Assembly (NCBI GenBank): GCA_964344305.1
Contig: CAYFMT010000009.1
Location: 1 to 64,000, forward strand
DNA from: JABMOV01 sp964344305
Lineage (GTDB): Bacteria > Fidelibacterota > Marinisomatia > Marinisomatales > JABMOV01
Length of the DNA: 64,000 bases
Reading direction: 5' to 3'
Part shown: piece by piece, positions 26,604 to 35,430 of the stretch
Numbering within the stretch: position 1 is the stretch's first letter
How the letters are laid out: the number at the start of each line of letters is the position of its first letter
Notes under the pieces: generated by a model
The model's input: only the letters and a program-made list of their open reading frames with translations
Databases searched by the model: none
What the model was told of the DNA's origin: nothing
Made by a program: the position numbers and the translations under genes

Positions 26604-27026
26604 ATGAAAATCACCGTGAAACCCGTGGAATCAGACAAGGAGCTAAAGGCAGTTCACGATATACGGAAAATCGTATTTGTGAAGGAACAGGGTGTATCAG
26701 AACGCATCGAAATTGATGAACATGAAACCGATTCTACTCACATTATTGCTACCATGGATGATAAACCAGTTGGCACTGCCAGATGGAGACGGACGGACAT
26801 TGGTATCAAGCTGGAACGATTTGCAGTGTTAAAAGAATATCGCGGTTATGCCGTTGGTAAAAAACTGGTGGAATTCTGCATAAACGCACATGTTGACTCA
26901 CACACTGTATATCTAAATGCCCAAACCTCCGTCATTGAGTTTTATACAAAATATGGGTTTCAAACCACAGGACCCGAATTCATGGAAGCAGATATCCCAC
27001 ATGTTAAAATGGTATACAAAAAATGA
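26604..27026 (+). CDS. GNAT family N-acetyltransferase
   Basis: 140 residues. The N-terminal RKIVFVKEQGVSERIEIDEHE region and the acetyl-CoA-binding LKEYRGYAVGKKL (R-x2-G-x-G/A type, about residues 83-95) match GNAT acetyltransferases of the YjcF/ElaA kind. It ends FYTKYGFQTTGPEFMEADIPHVKMVY, the usual last strands. The target is unknown. The stop overlaps the ATG of the ABC exporter by four bases (ATGA), so the two are co-transcribed. Confidence 0.9.
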   Translation: MKITVKPVESDKELKAVHDIRKIVFVKEQGVSERIEIDEHETDSTHIIATMDDKPVGTARWRRTDIGIKLERFAVLKEYRGYAVGKKLVEFCINAHVDSHTVYLNAQTSVIEFYTKYGFQTTGPEFMEADIPHVKMVYKK

Positions 27027-28864
27027 GCGCCAAAACCCACGTTTACAGACGACTGTTATCCCTGGTAAAATCCCATATAGGCCTTATACTTTTGTCCACC
27101 CTGGCAGCCCTCATTTATGTGGTGCTGAACAGTGCCTCCATCTGGCTTACAGCGACACTGCTGAACAATATTCTCACAGATTTTGATGAACTCGTTCGTG
27201 CTCATGCCCATTTGAAAACAGAGGGACTCTCAAATGCCAACGATTATTTGAAATTTTATACCAACGAGTTCATTTTAAAAACCACCCCCATGGAAACGTT
27301 GAAAGTCCTGTGCATCACCATTCTGGTGGTGTTTGGACTGAAAAACCTCTTTCTGTATTTAAAAAATATTACCCTTGCCTTTGTTCAGCTGAAAATGATC
27401 CAGGGGATTCGTGACAGGCTTTACGAACATCTTCATTCCCTGTCCCTGACGTACTTCAATAAAAAACAATCTGGAGAACTCACATCCATCATCATCAACG
27501 ATGTGTCCCACATGCGCCAGGCCCTGTCTACAAGTTTCCAGAAACTCTTCATCGAACCCATCAATATCCTCATGATGGTGATCCTCCTCTTTGTTATCAG
27601 CTGGAAACTGGCCCTCATTGCCATCCTCATCATTCCTGTTTCAGGGACGGTCATTGTGTGGATTGGAAGAAGCATCCGCCGGAAATCAAGACGCACCGCC
27701 AGTAAAATTGCCAACATCACAAACATTATCACGGAAACGTTGTCATCGATCCGGATCGTGAAAGCTTTCGTCATGAGCGATTATGAGGTGAATCGATTCA
27801 AGAAGCAGACCCAGCACCATTTCAAGCTTTTGTATCGTCGGGCCAGACTAAGACACTTGGCTCCACCAGTAACTGAAACCATCGGTGTCATTATTGGAGC
27901 GGTACTTCTCTGGGTAGGAGGCAGGGAAGTATTGGTAACTGAAACCATTACCAGTGAAGATTTCTTGCGATTCATTCTCATCCTTTTTTCCACTTTCACA
28001 CCCGTAAGGAACCTCAGTAATGTGAATGCTAATCTTCAAATCGGTGTGGCGTCAGCAGAACGTGTCTTTCGCATAATGGATACACGGTCTGAACTTCATG
28101 ATGATCCTGAAGGACTCACCACCATCAAACTCGAAAAAGAACTGCGATTTGATCACGTAGGATTTTCCTATGAAAATGGAGACGATTCAACGGTAGAGGA
28201 TGTTTCTTTCTCTGTTGAAAAAGGACAAATCATAGCCCTGGTTGGACAGAGTGGTGCAGGGAAATCCACAGTGGCAGATCTCATTCCAAGGTTTTATGAT
28301 GTGAACAGCGGGTCTATTACCATTGATGGTGTGGATATCAGGAAATATCGTCTGAACACCCTTCGTAATCTCATGGGAATAGTCACCCAGGATACCATCC
28401 TGTTCGATGACACCATTTTAAACAACATCGCCTATGGGGACACCACAATCGATCTGGAAAAAGTCACAGAAGCGGCAAAAGCCGCAAACGCTCTGGAGTT
28501 TATCCAGGAGCTCCCCGATGGATTTGAATCCCGGGTGGGTGAAAATGGTGTTAATCTGTCCGGGGGACAAAAACAGCGCATCGCCATTGCCAGAGCGTTG
28601 CTCCTGAACCCGCCACTCCTGATCCTGGATGAAGCAACGTCCAGTCTGGACACAGAATCAGAGCGGGAAGTGCAGCGCGCCATTGAATCACTGCTACACC
28701 ACAGAACCGTCATTGTTATTGCCCATAGATTATCCACTGTGGTGAATGCCGACAATATTATAGTCATGCAAAATGGACGTATTCTGGATCAGGGAAAACA
28801 CGATGATTTAATGGGCACCTGCGATTACTACAATCAACTGTTTACTCTTCAAAACCACGGCTAA
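27023..28864 (+). CDS. ABC exporter, permease-ATPase fusion (MsbA-like)
   Basis: 613 residues: an N-terminal six-helix exporter domain (about 1-340) and a C-terminal ATPase (about 365-613) with Walker A GQSGAGKST near 408, Q-loop VTQDTILFDD, signature LSGGQKQR near 511, Walker B LLILDEATSSLD and an IAHRLST switch His. This is the MsbA/lipid A exporter architecture, working as a dimer. Its location just upstream of a surface-polymer cluster suggests export of a lipid-linked product of that cluster, or lipid A itself. A 40-residue periplasmic loop between the first two helices is longer than usual. Confidence 0.92.
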   Translation: MSAKTHVYRRLLSLVKSHIGLILLSTLAALIYVVLNSASIWLTATLLNNILTDFDELVRAHAHLKTEGLSNANDYLKFYTNEFILKTTPMETLKVLCITILVVFGLKNLFLYLKNITLAFVQLKMIQGIRDRLYEHLHSLSLTYFNKKQSGELTSIIINDVSHMRQALSTSFQKLFIEPINILMMVILLFVISWKLALIAILIIPVSGTVIVWIGRSIRRKSRRTASKIANITNIITETLSSIRIVKAFVMSDYEVNRFKKQTQHHFKLLYRRARLRHLAPPVTETIGVIIGAVLLWVGGREVLVTETITSEDFLRFILILFSTFTPVRNLSNVNANLQIGVASAERVFRIMDTRSELHDDPEGLTTIKLEKELRFDHVGFSYENGDDSTVEDVSFSVEKGQIIALVGQSGAGKSTVADLIPRFYDVNSGSITIDGVDIRKYRLNTLRNLMGIVTQDTILFDDTILNNIAYGDTTIDLEKVTEAAKAANALEFIQELPDGFESRVGENGVNLSGGQKQRIAIARALLLNPPLLILDEATSSLDTESEREVQRAIESLLHHRTVIVIAHRLSTVVNADNIIVMQNGRILDQGKHDDLMGTCDYYNQLFTLQNHG

Positions 28865-28867
28865 CGG

Positions 28868-30010
28868 ATGACGCCTCCCATTTCCGTCGTATTTGACGCC
28901 TACCATTTATATCATTTGCCCCAGTTTGACCCTGTCATCGATCTTCTGAAAAATGATTCCCGTTTTAAGGTGTATCTCACCATATCCAATAGCATTGAAC
29001 CGGAAGAATACGCTGTGGCAAAAAAAATAGTGTCACAAAAAGGTGTTGAAGTTATTTTAGCAGATAATCCTTCAGATCGAAGATCTGGAGTCCAATCTGT
29101 CAATCCAGATTGGTTTATCTGTGGGTGGTCCCGATACGGTATCGATGGGTTTGTCAGGGACAATACCATGGTGGGAATGATTTACCATGGGATAGGCGTT
29201 AAACCATCTTACTGGCGTGACAATCATAAAAGACTGGATGTACGGTTCGTGGAAGGCGATTTCAGGGACAAGCAGCTCAAGGAAAAAGGAGTACACACAA
29301 AAACTGTCCTGACAGGATTTCCAAAGCTGGATCCATTGTTTAACGATTCCCTGCCAAAAGCAAAAGATATGGTTGAGAACCTTAGACTCGATCCCAACAA
29401 AAAAACCATCCTTTATGCCCCAACATTCTACCCAAGTTCTTTTGAAAAACTGTGGAAACAGTTCATTCCCCTGGAAGAATACAATATCATTATCAAATTG
29501 CACAGCTGGGTCAATTTCTTGAAATCATTTGGAGGTGTAAATCTCACCCCCCAGCTGAACATTGCACGACGCCTTTCCAAAACGTACCCTCATATTTACC
29601 TGGCACCGGGGGAGGATTACAATATCATTCCATACCTTCATATGTCGGATATTCTCATCACGGAAGCATCGTCAACCATCTATGAGATGCATGCTGTGAA
29701 AAAGCCCGTGATCGTCTGTGACTTTTATAAGCTCAGGGCATCTCACAGACTTCAAAAAAAGCGCCTGTTTAATAAACGTCTTGATAAGGAAATGGTGGAG
29801 GAACTCACCCAGTACTGTCTTCACATGAAAACCCCCAGGGATGCCCGACGCGTGATCCGCCAAGCCCTGGAGGATCATTCTTTAGTAAACAATCCATCAT
29901 TCGATGACTTTATGAAGGACATGCTCTTTCAGTTCGATGGGAAAAGTTCTGAAAGAATAAGGGATTTTATGTTGCAGTACACAAACAGAGGCTTGTTCAA
30001 TGACCGTTAA
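28868..30010 (+). CDS. CDP-glycerol glycerophosphotransferase family protein
   Basis: 380 residues. MIYHGIGVKPSYW near residue 100, then TGFPKLDPLFN, ILYAPTFYPSSFEKLW, IIIKLHSW and ILITEASSTIYEMHAVKKPVIV follow the order of motifs in TagF/TagB-type enzymes, which transfer glycerol- or ribitol-phosphate from the CDP-alcohol to a polymer. The His of YHG and the SSTIYE segment are the usual catalytic and donor-binding parts. No membrane-targeting domain is seen. Paralogues are at 32561 and 33585. The 3' end overlaps the next gene by 11 bases. Confidence 0.85.
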   Translation: MTPPISVVFDAYHLYHLPQFDPVIDLLKNDSRFKVYLTISNSIEPEEYAVAKKIVSQKGVEVILADNPSDRRSGVQSVNPDWFICGWSRYGIDGFVRDNTMVGMIYHGIGVKPSYWRDNHKRLDVRFVEGDFRDKQLKEKGVHTKTVLTGFPKLDPLFNDSLPKAKDMVENLRLDPNKKTILYAPTFYPSSFEKLWKQFIPLEEYNIIIKLHSWVNFLKSFGGVNLTPQLNIARRLSKTYPHIYLAPGEDYNIIPYLHMSDILITEASSTIYEMHAVKKPVIVCDFYKLRASHRLQKKRLFNKRLDKEMVEELTQYCLHMKTPRDARRVIRQALEDHSLVNNPSFDDFMKDMLFQFDGKSSERIRDFMLQYTNRGLFNDR

Positions 30011-30743
30011 GGAACGATATCTACTGCTTAAAAACCGACAGGCTAAGGATTGGTGGACGGCCACATTCGGGGACCCATTTTCCTGGTGGATTCTGGCAGT
30101 AATTGGCGATCAAAAGTGGGTCACACCAAATGGGCTCACCATCCTGTCATTTTTCGCCAAACTGGTTCCTGCACTCATGTTTATTCAAGGGGATCGTTCC
30201 ATAGTGATTTGGGCCGTTATCATCCTGCAGATAGGTCAAATTCTCGATAGCATGGATGGAAACCTGGCGCGATATCGGCATGTCTCCAGTTCTCTGGGAA
30301 GCTTCCTGGACAAAATTCTGGATGGATTTGGGCTGCTGCTGGTACTCAGCGGTGTATCCTGGTATGCATTTAATCATGGGGCAGAAGCCTACTACCTGAT
30401 CCTGGGTCCAATGGCTGCAGGTTTTTACCTCGTGATCTGCTATATTTACTGGGTGGTTGCATACACGGATATAAAACACCATGGGGAACTGAGGAAGGTG
30501 AAGCCCGGGAAAAATGTGCGATCATTGGAATCTATCCCGGTGTGGAAATATATCCTGAACGGACAAAAGAAAATTCTCTATTTCAATCAGGCTGATTTCT
30601 ATTTCTGGATTGGCTTGTTCATGATTCTGGATAAACCGAAGATCCTGATCTGGATGTTTGTGGTTCTTCTTGGGCGAAAAGTAATAGTGCGATTCTTCAA
30701 CCGAGCGAGATACCTCAAACAATTGGAGGCCTCGTATGATTAA
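30000..30743 (+). CDS. CDP-alcohol phosphatidyltransferase family membrane protein
   Basis: 247 residues, about six membrane segments. The complete family motif D-x2-DG-x2-AR-x8-G-x3-D-x3-D is present at residues 83-108 (Asp83, Asp86, Asp104, Asp108). These enzymes displace CMP from a CDP-alcohol or CDP-diacylglycerol. It is sandwiched and overlapped by a CDP-glycerol glycerophosphotransferase gene and a nucleotidyltransferase gene, as in inositol-phosphate cytidylyltransferase/synthase pairs, so the CDP-alcohol may be a CDP-polyol made by its neighbour rather than CDP-diacylglycerol. That is inferred. Confidence 0.9.
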   Translation: MTVKERYLLLKNRQAKDWWTATFGDPFSWWILAVIGDQKWVTPNGLTILSFFAKLVPALMFIQGDRSIVIWAVIILQIGQILDSMDGNLARYRHVSSSLGSFLDKILDGFGLLLVLSGVSWYAFNHGAEAYYLILGPMAAGFYLVICYIYWVVAYTDIKHHGELRKVKPGKNVRSLESIPVWKYILNGQKKILYFNQADFYFWIGLFMILDKPKILIWMFVVLLGRKVIVRFFNRARYLKQLEASYD

Positions 30744-31464
30744 AACGGCCGTCATTCTTGCAGCCGGAAGGGGTAGCCGTTTAGGTCCCTACACGGAAGC
30801 CATCCCCAAATGTCTGGTAGAAGTTGGAGGGATATCCATCCTGGATCGCATGTTGAAGATTCTGAATGTTTCTGGAGTAAAAAAAGTGATCATGGTACTG
30901 GGATATCGTTCTGATTCCATCCTAAATCAGGTAGAATCATGGCGCCAATCACTGGATATTGTGACTATTATAAATCATGAATGGGAAACCACTAACAATG
31001 TACTTTCTCTTCAAAAAGCAATCCCGGAAATCCACGAGGATTTTTACCTTTTAGAGAGTGATCTTGTGTTTACTCAGGATATTTTTAAAAAGATGAATGG
31101 TCCCGATCGCATCGCTGTGAGCGCTTACCTGCCTACCATGAATGGTACCGGTGTGGTTTTGAATCAGAAAAACCAGGTAACAACCATGTTTGCCAATAGT
31201 GAATATGAATTAGTCCCCGGGGAAAAATACAAAACAGTGAACATCTATAGTTTCAGCTTTGATCGATTTAACTCTGTCATTGCACCTGAAATACAAACGC
31301 TGCTGGATGGAAAACAGATGCAGGCGTATTATGAACTTGGATTTTCTCACGCCATAAGGAAGGGCTTGTACACATTCGATGGTGTGGATTTTTCAGAAGC
31401 CAGATGGTGTGAGATTGATACAGAAGAAGATTTGCTACAAGCAGAAAAACTGTTTCCGGGCTAG
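30736..31464 (+). CDS. Nucleotidyltransferase, LicC/IPCT-like
   Basis: 242 residues. AVILAAGRGSRLGPYTEAIP then KCLVEVGG (about residues 5-32) is the nucleotide-binding signature; the PKCL form is common in choline-phosphate and inositol-phosphate cytidylyltransferases. NHEWETTNNVLSL and LLESDLVF follow that family. It would activate a phosphorylated alcohol as a CDP derivative for the adjacent transferases. Its start overlaps the CDP-alcohol enzyme by 8 bases. It ends 1 base before a convergent gene, with no terminator between. Confidence 0.85.
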   Translation: MIKTAVILAAGRGSRLGPYTEAIPKCLVEVGGISILDRMLKILNVSGVKKVIMVLGYRSDSILNQVESWRQSLDIVTIINHEWETTNNVLSLQKAIPEIHEDFYLLESDLVFTQDIFKKMNGPDRIAVSAYLPTMNGTGVVLNQKNQVTTMFANSEYELVPGEKYKTVNIYSFSFDRFNSVIAPEIQTLLDGKQMQAYYELGFSHAIRKGLYTFDGVDFSEARWCEIDTEEDLLQAEKLFPG

Positions 31465-31465
31465 A

Positions 31466-32461
31466 CTATTCCCTGTAGGCAATCTCCCCTAAATAAAACC
31501 AGCTTAGAATTCTATCCAACCATTTTACGAAGAGTCTTTGTGACTCATAACCACATGCCATGACATGATACTGAAGTCGTCGAAACATGGGTAGCTGTAC
31601 CTGAGAATCCGCTAAGTATCCATGATGAGCGAGTTCTTTCCTTGCCATGCGATTGAAAATCTCCAATTCCCATTGATCCAGTTCCAGCTGTCCTCGACCA
31701 ATGGATTGAGGAGTCACTTCATTTTGAGTTTGGCTGTGCCACTGATGTTTGTATTCAGGAACAGCTGTCTTTGCCGTACCCTGAAACTGAAGCATGGATG
31801 CATCAAATGGCTCATCGATAAACTGACATATCTTCCTGAGCCATGTTTCCGTATTTGCAACCAGGTCTTCATACTTCAGTTCAAAAAACTGATTTTTTGG
31901 GATATTTTTCCCAGCTTTGTTTCCGTTTCTGATGGCCTCACGCCAGTTTAACATGGAATAGATGGATGATTTTTTCCACCAGGGCATTTTTTTCAATGAT
32001 GCCACACTATCACGTCCATCACGAACAATATGAATAATTTTTGCTGAAGGGAATAAGGAAAGAAGTTGCGGAAGGTATTTTATATAATAGGGTCGCTTGT
32101 CCCCCCAGCGAATTTTACCCTGCTGCAAAGAATACCGACGGAAGATAACGGAAACAAAACTCCCCAGGGTCGGGGGACAGTTATTCAAGTCTGTTCTTAC
32201 CTTATCCCAGTCCAGATTCAGATCCACAAGTTTTGTGTTGCGATTATGGTTTTTTGAAAACCATTGAATAAGTTTTTCCCTGTTTTGGTTTTTTTCTAAA
32301 GCACCAAATTGCAGGCGACGCTTCCATAGCTTTTTCAGAAACTTTGTCTGTGGTGGAATGGCGATTTCCGGGTGGGAATGAAGCATAAGCCTGAGTAGGG
32401 TGGTTCCCGATCGTTCACACCCCACAATAAAGATGGGAGGTTTTTCCATGGATTTATCCAT
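31466..32461 (-). CDS. Sulfotransferase family protein
   Basis: 331 residues on the opposite strand. FIVGCERSGTTLLRLMLHSH at residues about 11-30 is the PAPS 5'-phosphosulfate loop, and IIHIVRDGRDSVASL is the 3'-phosphate site; the layout resembles tyrosylprotein or carbohydrate sulfotransferases. Only one base separates it from the convergent nucleotidyltransferase gene. An ATG four codons downstream (32449) is an alternative start. The acceptor is unknown; context suggests a glycan or polyol polymer. Confidence 0.88.
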   Translation of the reverse strand: MDKSMEKPPIFIVGCERSGTTLLRLMLHSHPEIAIPPQTKFLKKLWKRRLQFGALEKNQNREKLIQWFSKNHNRNTKLVDLNLDWDKVRTDLNNCPPTLGSFVSVIFRRYSLQQGKIRWGDKRPYYIKYLPQLLSLFPSAKIIHIVRDGRDSVASLKKMPWWKKSSIYSMLNWREAIRNGNKAGKNIPKNQFFELKYEDLVANTETWLRKICQFIDEPFDASMLQFQGTAKTAVPEYKHQWHSQTQNEVTPQSIGRGQLELDQWELEIFNRMARKELAHHGYLADSQVQLPMFRRLQYHVMACGYESQRLFVKWLDRILSWFYLGEIAYRE

Positions 32462-32560
32462 GGGTCAAATTAGAGTGGATTTGATTTACGATACAAATAC
32501 GGTAAGTTTTTCTATGCCTAACAACTGCAAAATTTCAGTCAAGAATGGGAAATATAAAGT
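32462..32560. promoter_or_regulatory. Divergent intergenic region, probable promoter site
   Basis: 99 bases between the minus-strand sulfotransferase and the plus-strand glycerophosphotransferase gene. Both transcripts should begin here. AT-rich blocks are present, but I cannot name the -10 or -35 elements. Confidence 0.35.
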
Positions 32561-33583
32561 ATGAAATTCCTGCTTCTCGCGACCAAACCCTATTCTATTG
32601 CTGTCCTGACCCCCATATTTGATGTAGTCAATCAACGAAAAGAAGATGAAGTCCGATGGTTTGTGGGGAAAAACATAGACCATATCCCATTACCGGGGAA
32701 GCGGCTGAAAACCACTGCAGAGGTCAATGAATTCCATCCTCATGCAGTGATCGTACCGGGTAATGTGGTACCTCACTTCTGGCCGGGGATCAAGGTACAG
32801 ATCTTTCATGGGATGGGTGAAGAAAAACGGGGCCATTATCGCATAACGGGTTTTTTTGATCTTTATTGTACTCCAGGACCACACATGACGGAAGCATTCC
32901 TTCCTTTACAGAAAAAACATAACACGTTCCTGGTGAAAGAAACGGGTTGGTCCAAGCTGGATATGGTATCCCGTTTGAAAGAAACCACCTCCCATCTACG
33001 TGAGAGCTATTTTCCCAATGACAACCCCATTATTCTTTTTGCCCCAACGTTCAGCCCTCGGTATTCATCTTTTTCCCACCTGTTCCCTGTCATTAAAGAT
33101 ATGGTCAATGAACCCATCAACTGGCTTATCAAATTTCATGATCTCATGGATAAGGAAAGCGTCATCCGGGCACGATCCCTGGAATCCCCAACATTCAAGG
33201 TTGTAAAATCAGACAATATTCTTCCACTTATGTCAGCATCCCACCTCATGGTAGCCGATACATCTTCCGTGACCTATGAGTATATGATGTTTGACAAGCC
33301 CATTATTACGTACAAGGCAACCACACGGAAGGATAAAGGAATCAATCTGGAATCATCCTCAGAATTAAGATCCGCCATTTATCATGGACTGGAACACCCG
33401 GAAGACTACGCCCACATACGAAAACAATACCTTGATGTACTTCATCCATACAATGATGGGAATTCCTCTGAGCGTATTGTGGAAGCCATTAGGGAGACCA
33501 TCAAATCCAATGGAATAAATTCTATAAAGAAAAAACGCCCTTCGTGGATTCGAAAACGCCAGGTGAGGAAACTGTTTCCATAG
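32561..33583 (+). CDS. CDP-glycerol glycerophosphotransferase family protein
   Basis: 340 residues. VQIFHGMGEEKRGHY, KETGWSKLDMV, ILFAPTFSPRYSSF, WLIKFHDLMD and HLMVADTSSVTYEYMMFDKPII are the family motifs in the usual order. The FHG His and the DTSSVTYE segment mark the active site. It is the second of three paralogues in this cluster and is followed after 1 base by the third, so both are made together. The donor may be CDP-glycerol or another CDP-polyol. Confidence 0.83.
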   Translation: MKFLLLATKPYSIAVLTPIFDVVNQRKEDEVRWFVGKNIDHIPLPGKRLKTTAEVNEFHPHAVIVPGNVVPHFWPGIKVQIFHGMGEEKRGHYRITGFFDLYCTPGPHMTEAFLPLQKKHNTFLVKETGWSKLDMVSRLKETTSHLRESYFPNDNPIILFAPTFSPRYSSFSHLFPVIKDMVNEPINWLIKFHDLMDKESVIRARSLESPTFKVVKSDNILPLMSASHLMVADTSSVTYEYMMFDKPIITYKATTRKDKGINLESSSELRSAIYHGLEHPEDYAHIRKQYLDVLHPYNDGNSSERIVEAIRETIKSNGINSIKKKRPSWIRKRQVRKLFP

Positions 33584-33584
33584 C

Positions 33585-34652
33585 ATGAAGATACTGTTTG
33601 AACATCATCACCTGTATTATTTGCCGCAATTCCTGCCCATCATTTCTTACCTTATGGAATCAGGAGAACATGAGATTACGTTATCCATCAGTCAGAATTC
33701 ATCGCAAATAGAACAGGATCAATTCAGGGTAGAATGCGCAACCCTCAATCTGAACTGCGTTTTAGCTGAGAATGAAGGATCCAGACATAAACGCCTGGTT
33801 GACATGGCATTCGACATAATTTTCATTGGAAATACAGGCGTGATTGATAAGATTGCACACAAACGCAGCTGTGTTGTCATGGTGTATCACGGTATTGGAC
33901 TGAAGCAATCTTATTACAATGATATCCCGAAACGAGCAGATATCATCGCATTGGAATCCCCCGACAGACTTCCTATGCTGGAAAAGCATAGTGCTCATAA
34001 AATTGTATGCGGTTTTACAAAACTGGATGGGTTGGATCACCCCGTAGATATGCCACATAATTACAAGGAACACAAAGGTCCTGTCCTGCTGTATGCTCCG
34101 ACATTCTACCCCTCGTCACTGGAACTGACCATGCCCGTTCTTGCTGCGCTGGGTCACCCAATAACCATTTGGGTGAAACTCCATCCATTCAGCTGGACAA
34201 AGAAAAAATACCGTCATCACGTTCCTCTGGTCAAGGAATGCATTAAAAAGAATACTCGAATCCAATTAGTGGAAGCAAACAGGATAAATATCGTTCCACT
34301 TTATCATGAATCCGATATGCTGTTAACAGATGTGTCATCTACCATGTTTGAATATTTGGCCACAGAAAAGCCCATCATCCAGACGGATTATTTTTCATTC
34401 AGGTTTAAACACAGACTATTTCCAAAACTCATTCAAAAACGGATAGATGCACAGCGAGCACAATCCGTGGATTTCACACACCCAGTAAAAGAACCAGAAG
34501 ACTTGGTTAAAACCATCCAACACGTTTTAGATAATCCAAATGAGTTATTGGAGAAGAGAATCCAGGGGAAACGGACCCATTTGTGGAAAGTAGACGGGTC
34601 GGCATCAAAACGGCTGGTAGATGGAATACTGTCCTTTCTGGGTAAAAAATGA
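33585..34652 (+). CDS. CDP-glycerol glycerophosphotransferase family protein
   Basis: 355 residues. It begins MKILFEHHHLYYLPQFLPII, similar to the start of the protein at 28868 (AYHLYHLPQF), and has MVYHGIGLKQSYY, LLYAPTFYPSSLEL, IWVKLHPFSW and MLLTDVSSTMFEYLATEKPII. It is clearly closer to the 28868 protein than to its direct neighbour at 32561, so the cluster holds one diverged and two similar paralogues. The likely job is repeated or sequential transfer of polyol-phosphate units. Confidence 0.85.
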   Translation: MKILFEHHHLYYLPQFLPIISYLMESGEHEITLSISQNSSQIEQDQFRVECATLNLNCVLAENEGSRHKRLVDMAFDIIFIGNTGVIDKIAHKRSCVVMVYHGIGLKQSYYNDIPKRADIIALESPDRLPMLEKHSAHKIVCGFTKLDGLDHPVDMPHNYKEHKGPVLLYAPTFYPSSLELTMPVLAALGHPITIWVKLHPFSWTKKKYRHHVPLVKECIKKNTRIQLVEANRINIVPLYHESDMLLTDVSSTMFEYLATEKPIIQTDYFSFRFKHRLFPKLIQKRIDAQRAQSVDFTHPVKEPEDLVKTIQHVLDNPNELLEKRIQGKRTHLWKVDGSASKRLVDGILSFLGKK

Positions 34653-34692
34653 CGCGTATGATTTCCACCTGAAAGCTTATAATTTTGCCCCC

Positions 34693-35421
34693 ATGAAAGC
34701 ACTTATTTTAGCAGCAGGTGTCAGCAGACGGCTGTACCCGCTTACCTATGATCAACCCAAATGTTTACTGGATGTCGGTCCAAAGAAAATCCTGGACTAT
34801 CAATTGTCCGCCCTCACAAGTTTTGGCATCACCGATATCACTATGGTACTGGGATATTACAGGGAAGCCATCATGGAATTTATCTCACAGAATTATCCAC
34901 AGGTCCAATTGACACCGGTGATCAATCATCACTATTTTGAAACAAACACTGCTGTTTCAGTGCAGCTGGCAATTGAAAAAGTGAATGAATCACCTTTTCT
35001 TCTTATGAATGCTGATGTTGTATACCCAAAACCCCTGTTAAAAACAGTCATTGATTCACCTCATCCCACTGCCCTGGCAGTAGAAAAAAAGCGTTGCGGG
35101 GATGAAGAAGTGAAGGTGGTAGAAGGAAAAGAACGTCGTATTGTTGCCATTGGAAAGAAACTCATCCAGGAAAATGCTCTGGGAGAATTCATCGGTGTGG
35201 CCAAAATGGACCCTGAATTTGGAAGCGCCTTCTCAAGATCACTGGAATCCCTGGTAAAAGCAGGAGGAGTTGAAGACTATTTCGAAGCGGCCATACATCC
35301 ACTGCTGGACTCACACCCGGTGTTTTACGAGGATGTAACGGAATTCCCTTGCACGGAAGTGGATTTTAAAGAAGATCTTGAGACAGCAAGGGAAATTGTG
35401 TCATCCAGCCTGTATCACTAA
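34693..35421 (+). CDS. Nucleotidyltransferase, LicC-like
   Basis: 242 residues from the ATG at 34693. The frame is open back to 34621 inside the previous gene, but the family normally starts with the strand MKALILAAG, so the later start is chosen. LILAAGVSRRLYPLTYDQPK (residues 4-23) is the nucleotide-binding signature with PKCLLDVG following, and NHHYFETNTAVSVQLA and LLMNADVVY match phosphocholine/polyol-phosphate cytidylyltransferases. It is a paralogue of the enzyme at 30736, so two different activated alcohols may be made. Confidence 0.83.
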   Translation: MKALILAAGVSRRLYPLTYDQPKCLLDVGPKKILDYQLSALTSFGITDITMVLGYYREAIMEFISQNYPQVQLTPVINHHYFETNTAVSVQLAIEKVNESPFLLMNADVVYPKPLLKTVIDSPHPTALAVEKKRCGDEEVKVVEGKERRIVAIGKKLIQENALGEFIGVAKMDPEFGSAFSRSLESLVKAGGVEDYFEAAIHPLLDSHPVFYEDVTEFPCTEVDFKEDLETAREIVSSSLYH

Positions 35422-35430
35422 GGAATAACC

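Noticed and set aside
32486..32683. Short minus-strand frame in the divergent gap.
   Set aside because: It overlaps the start of a supported plus-strand gene and shows no recognisable features.
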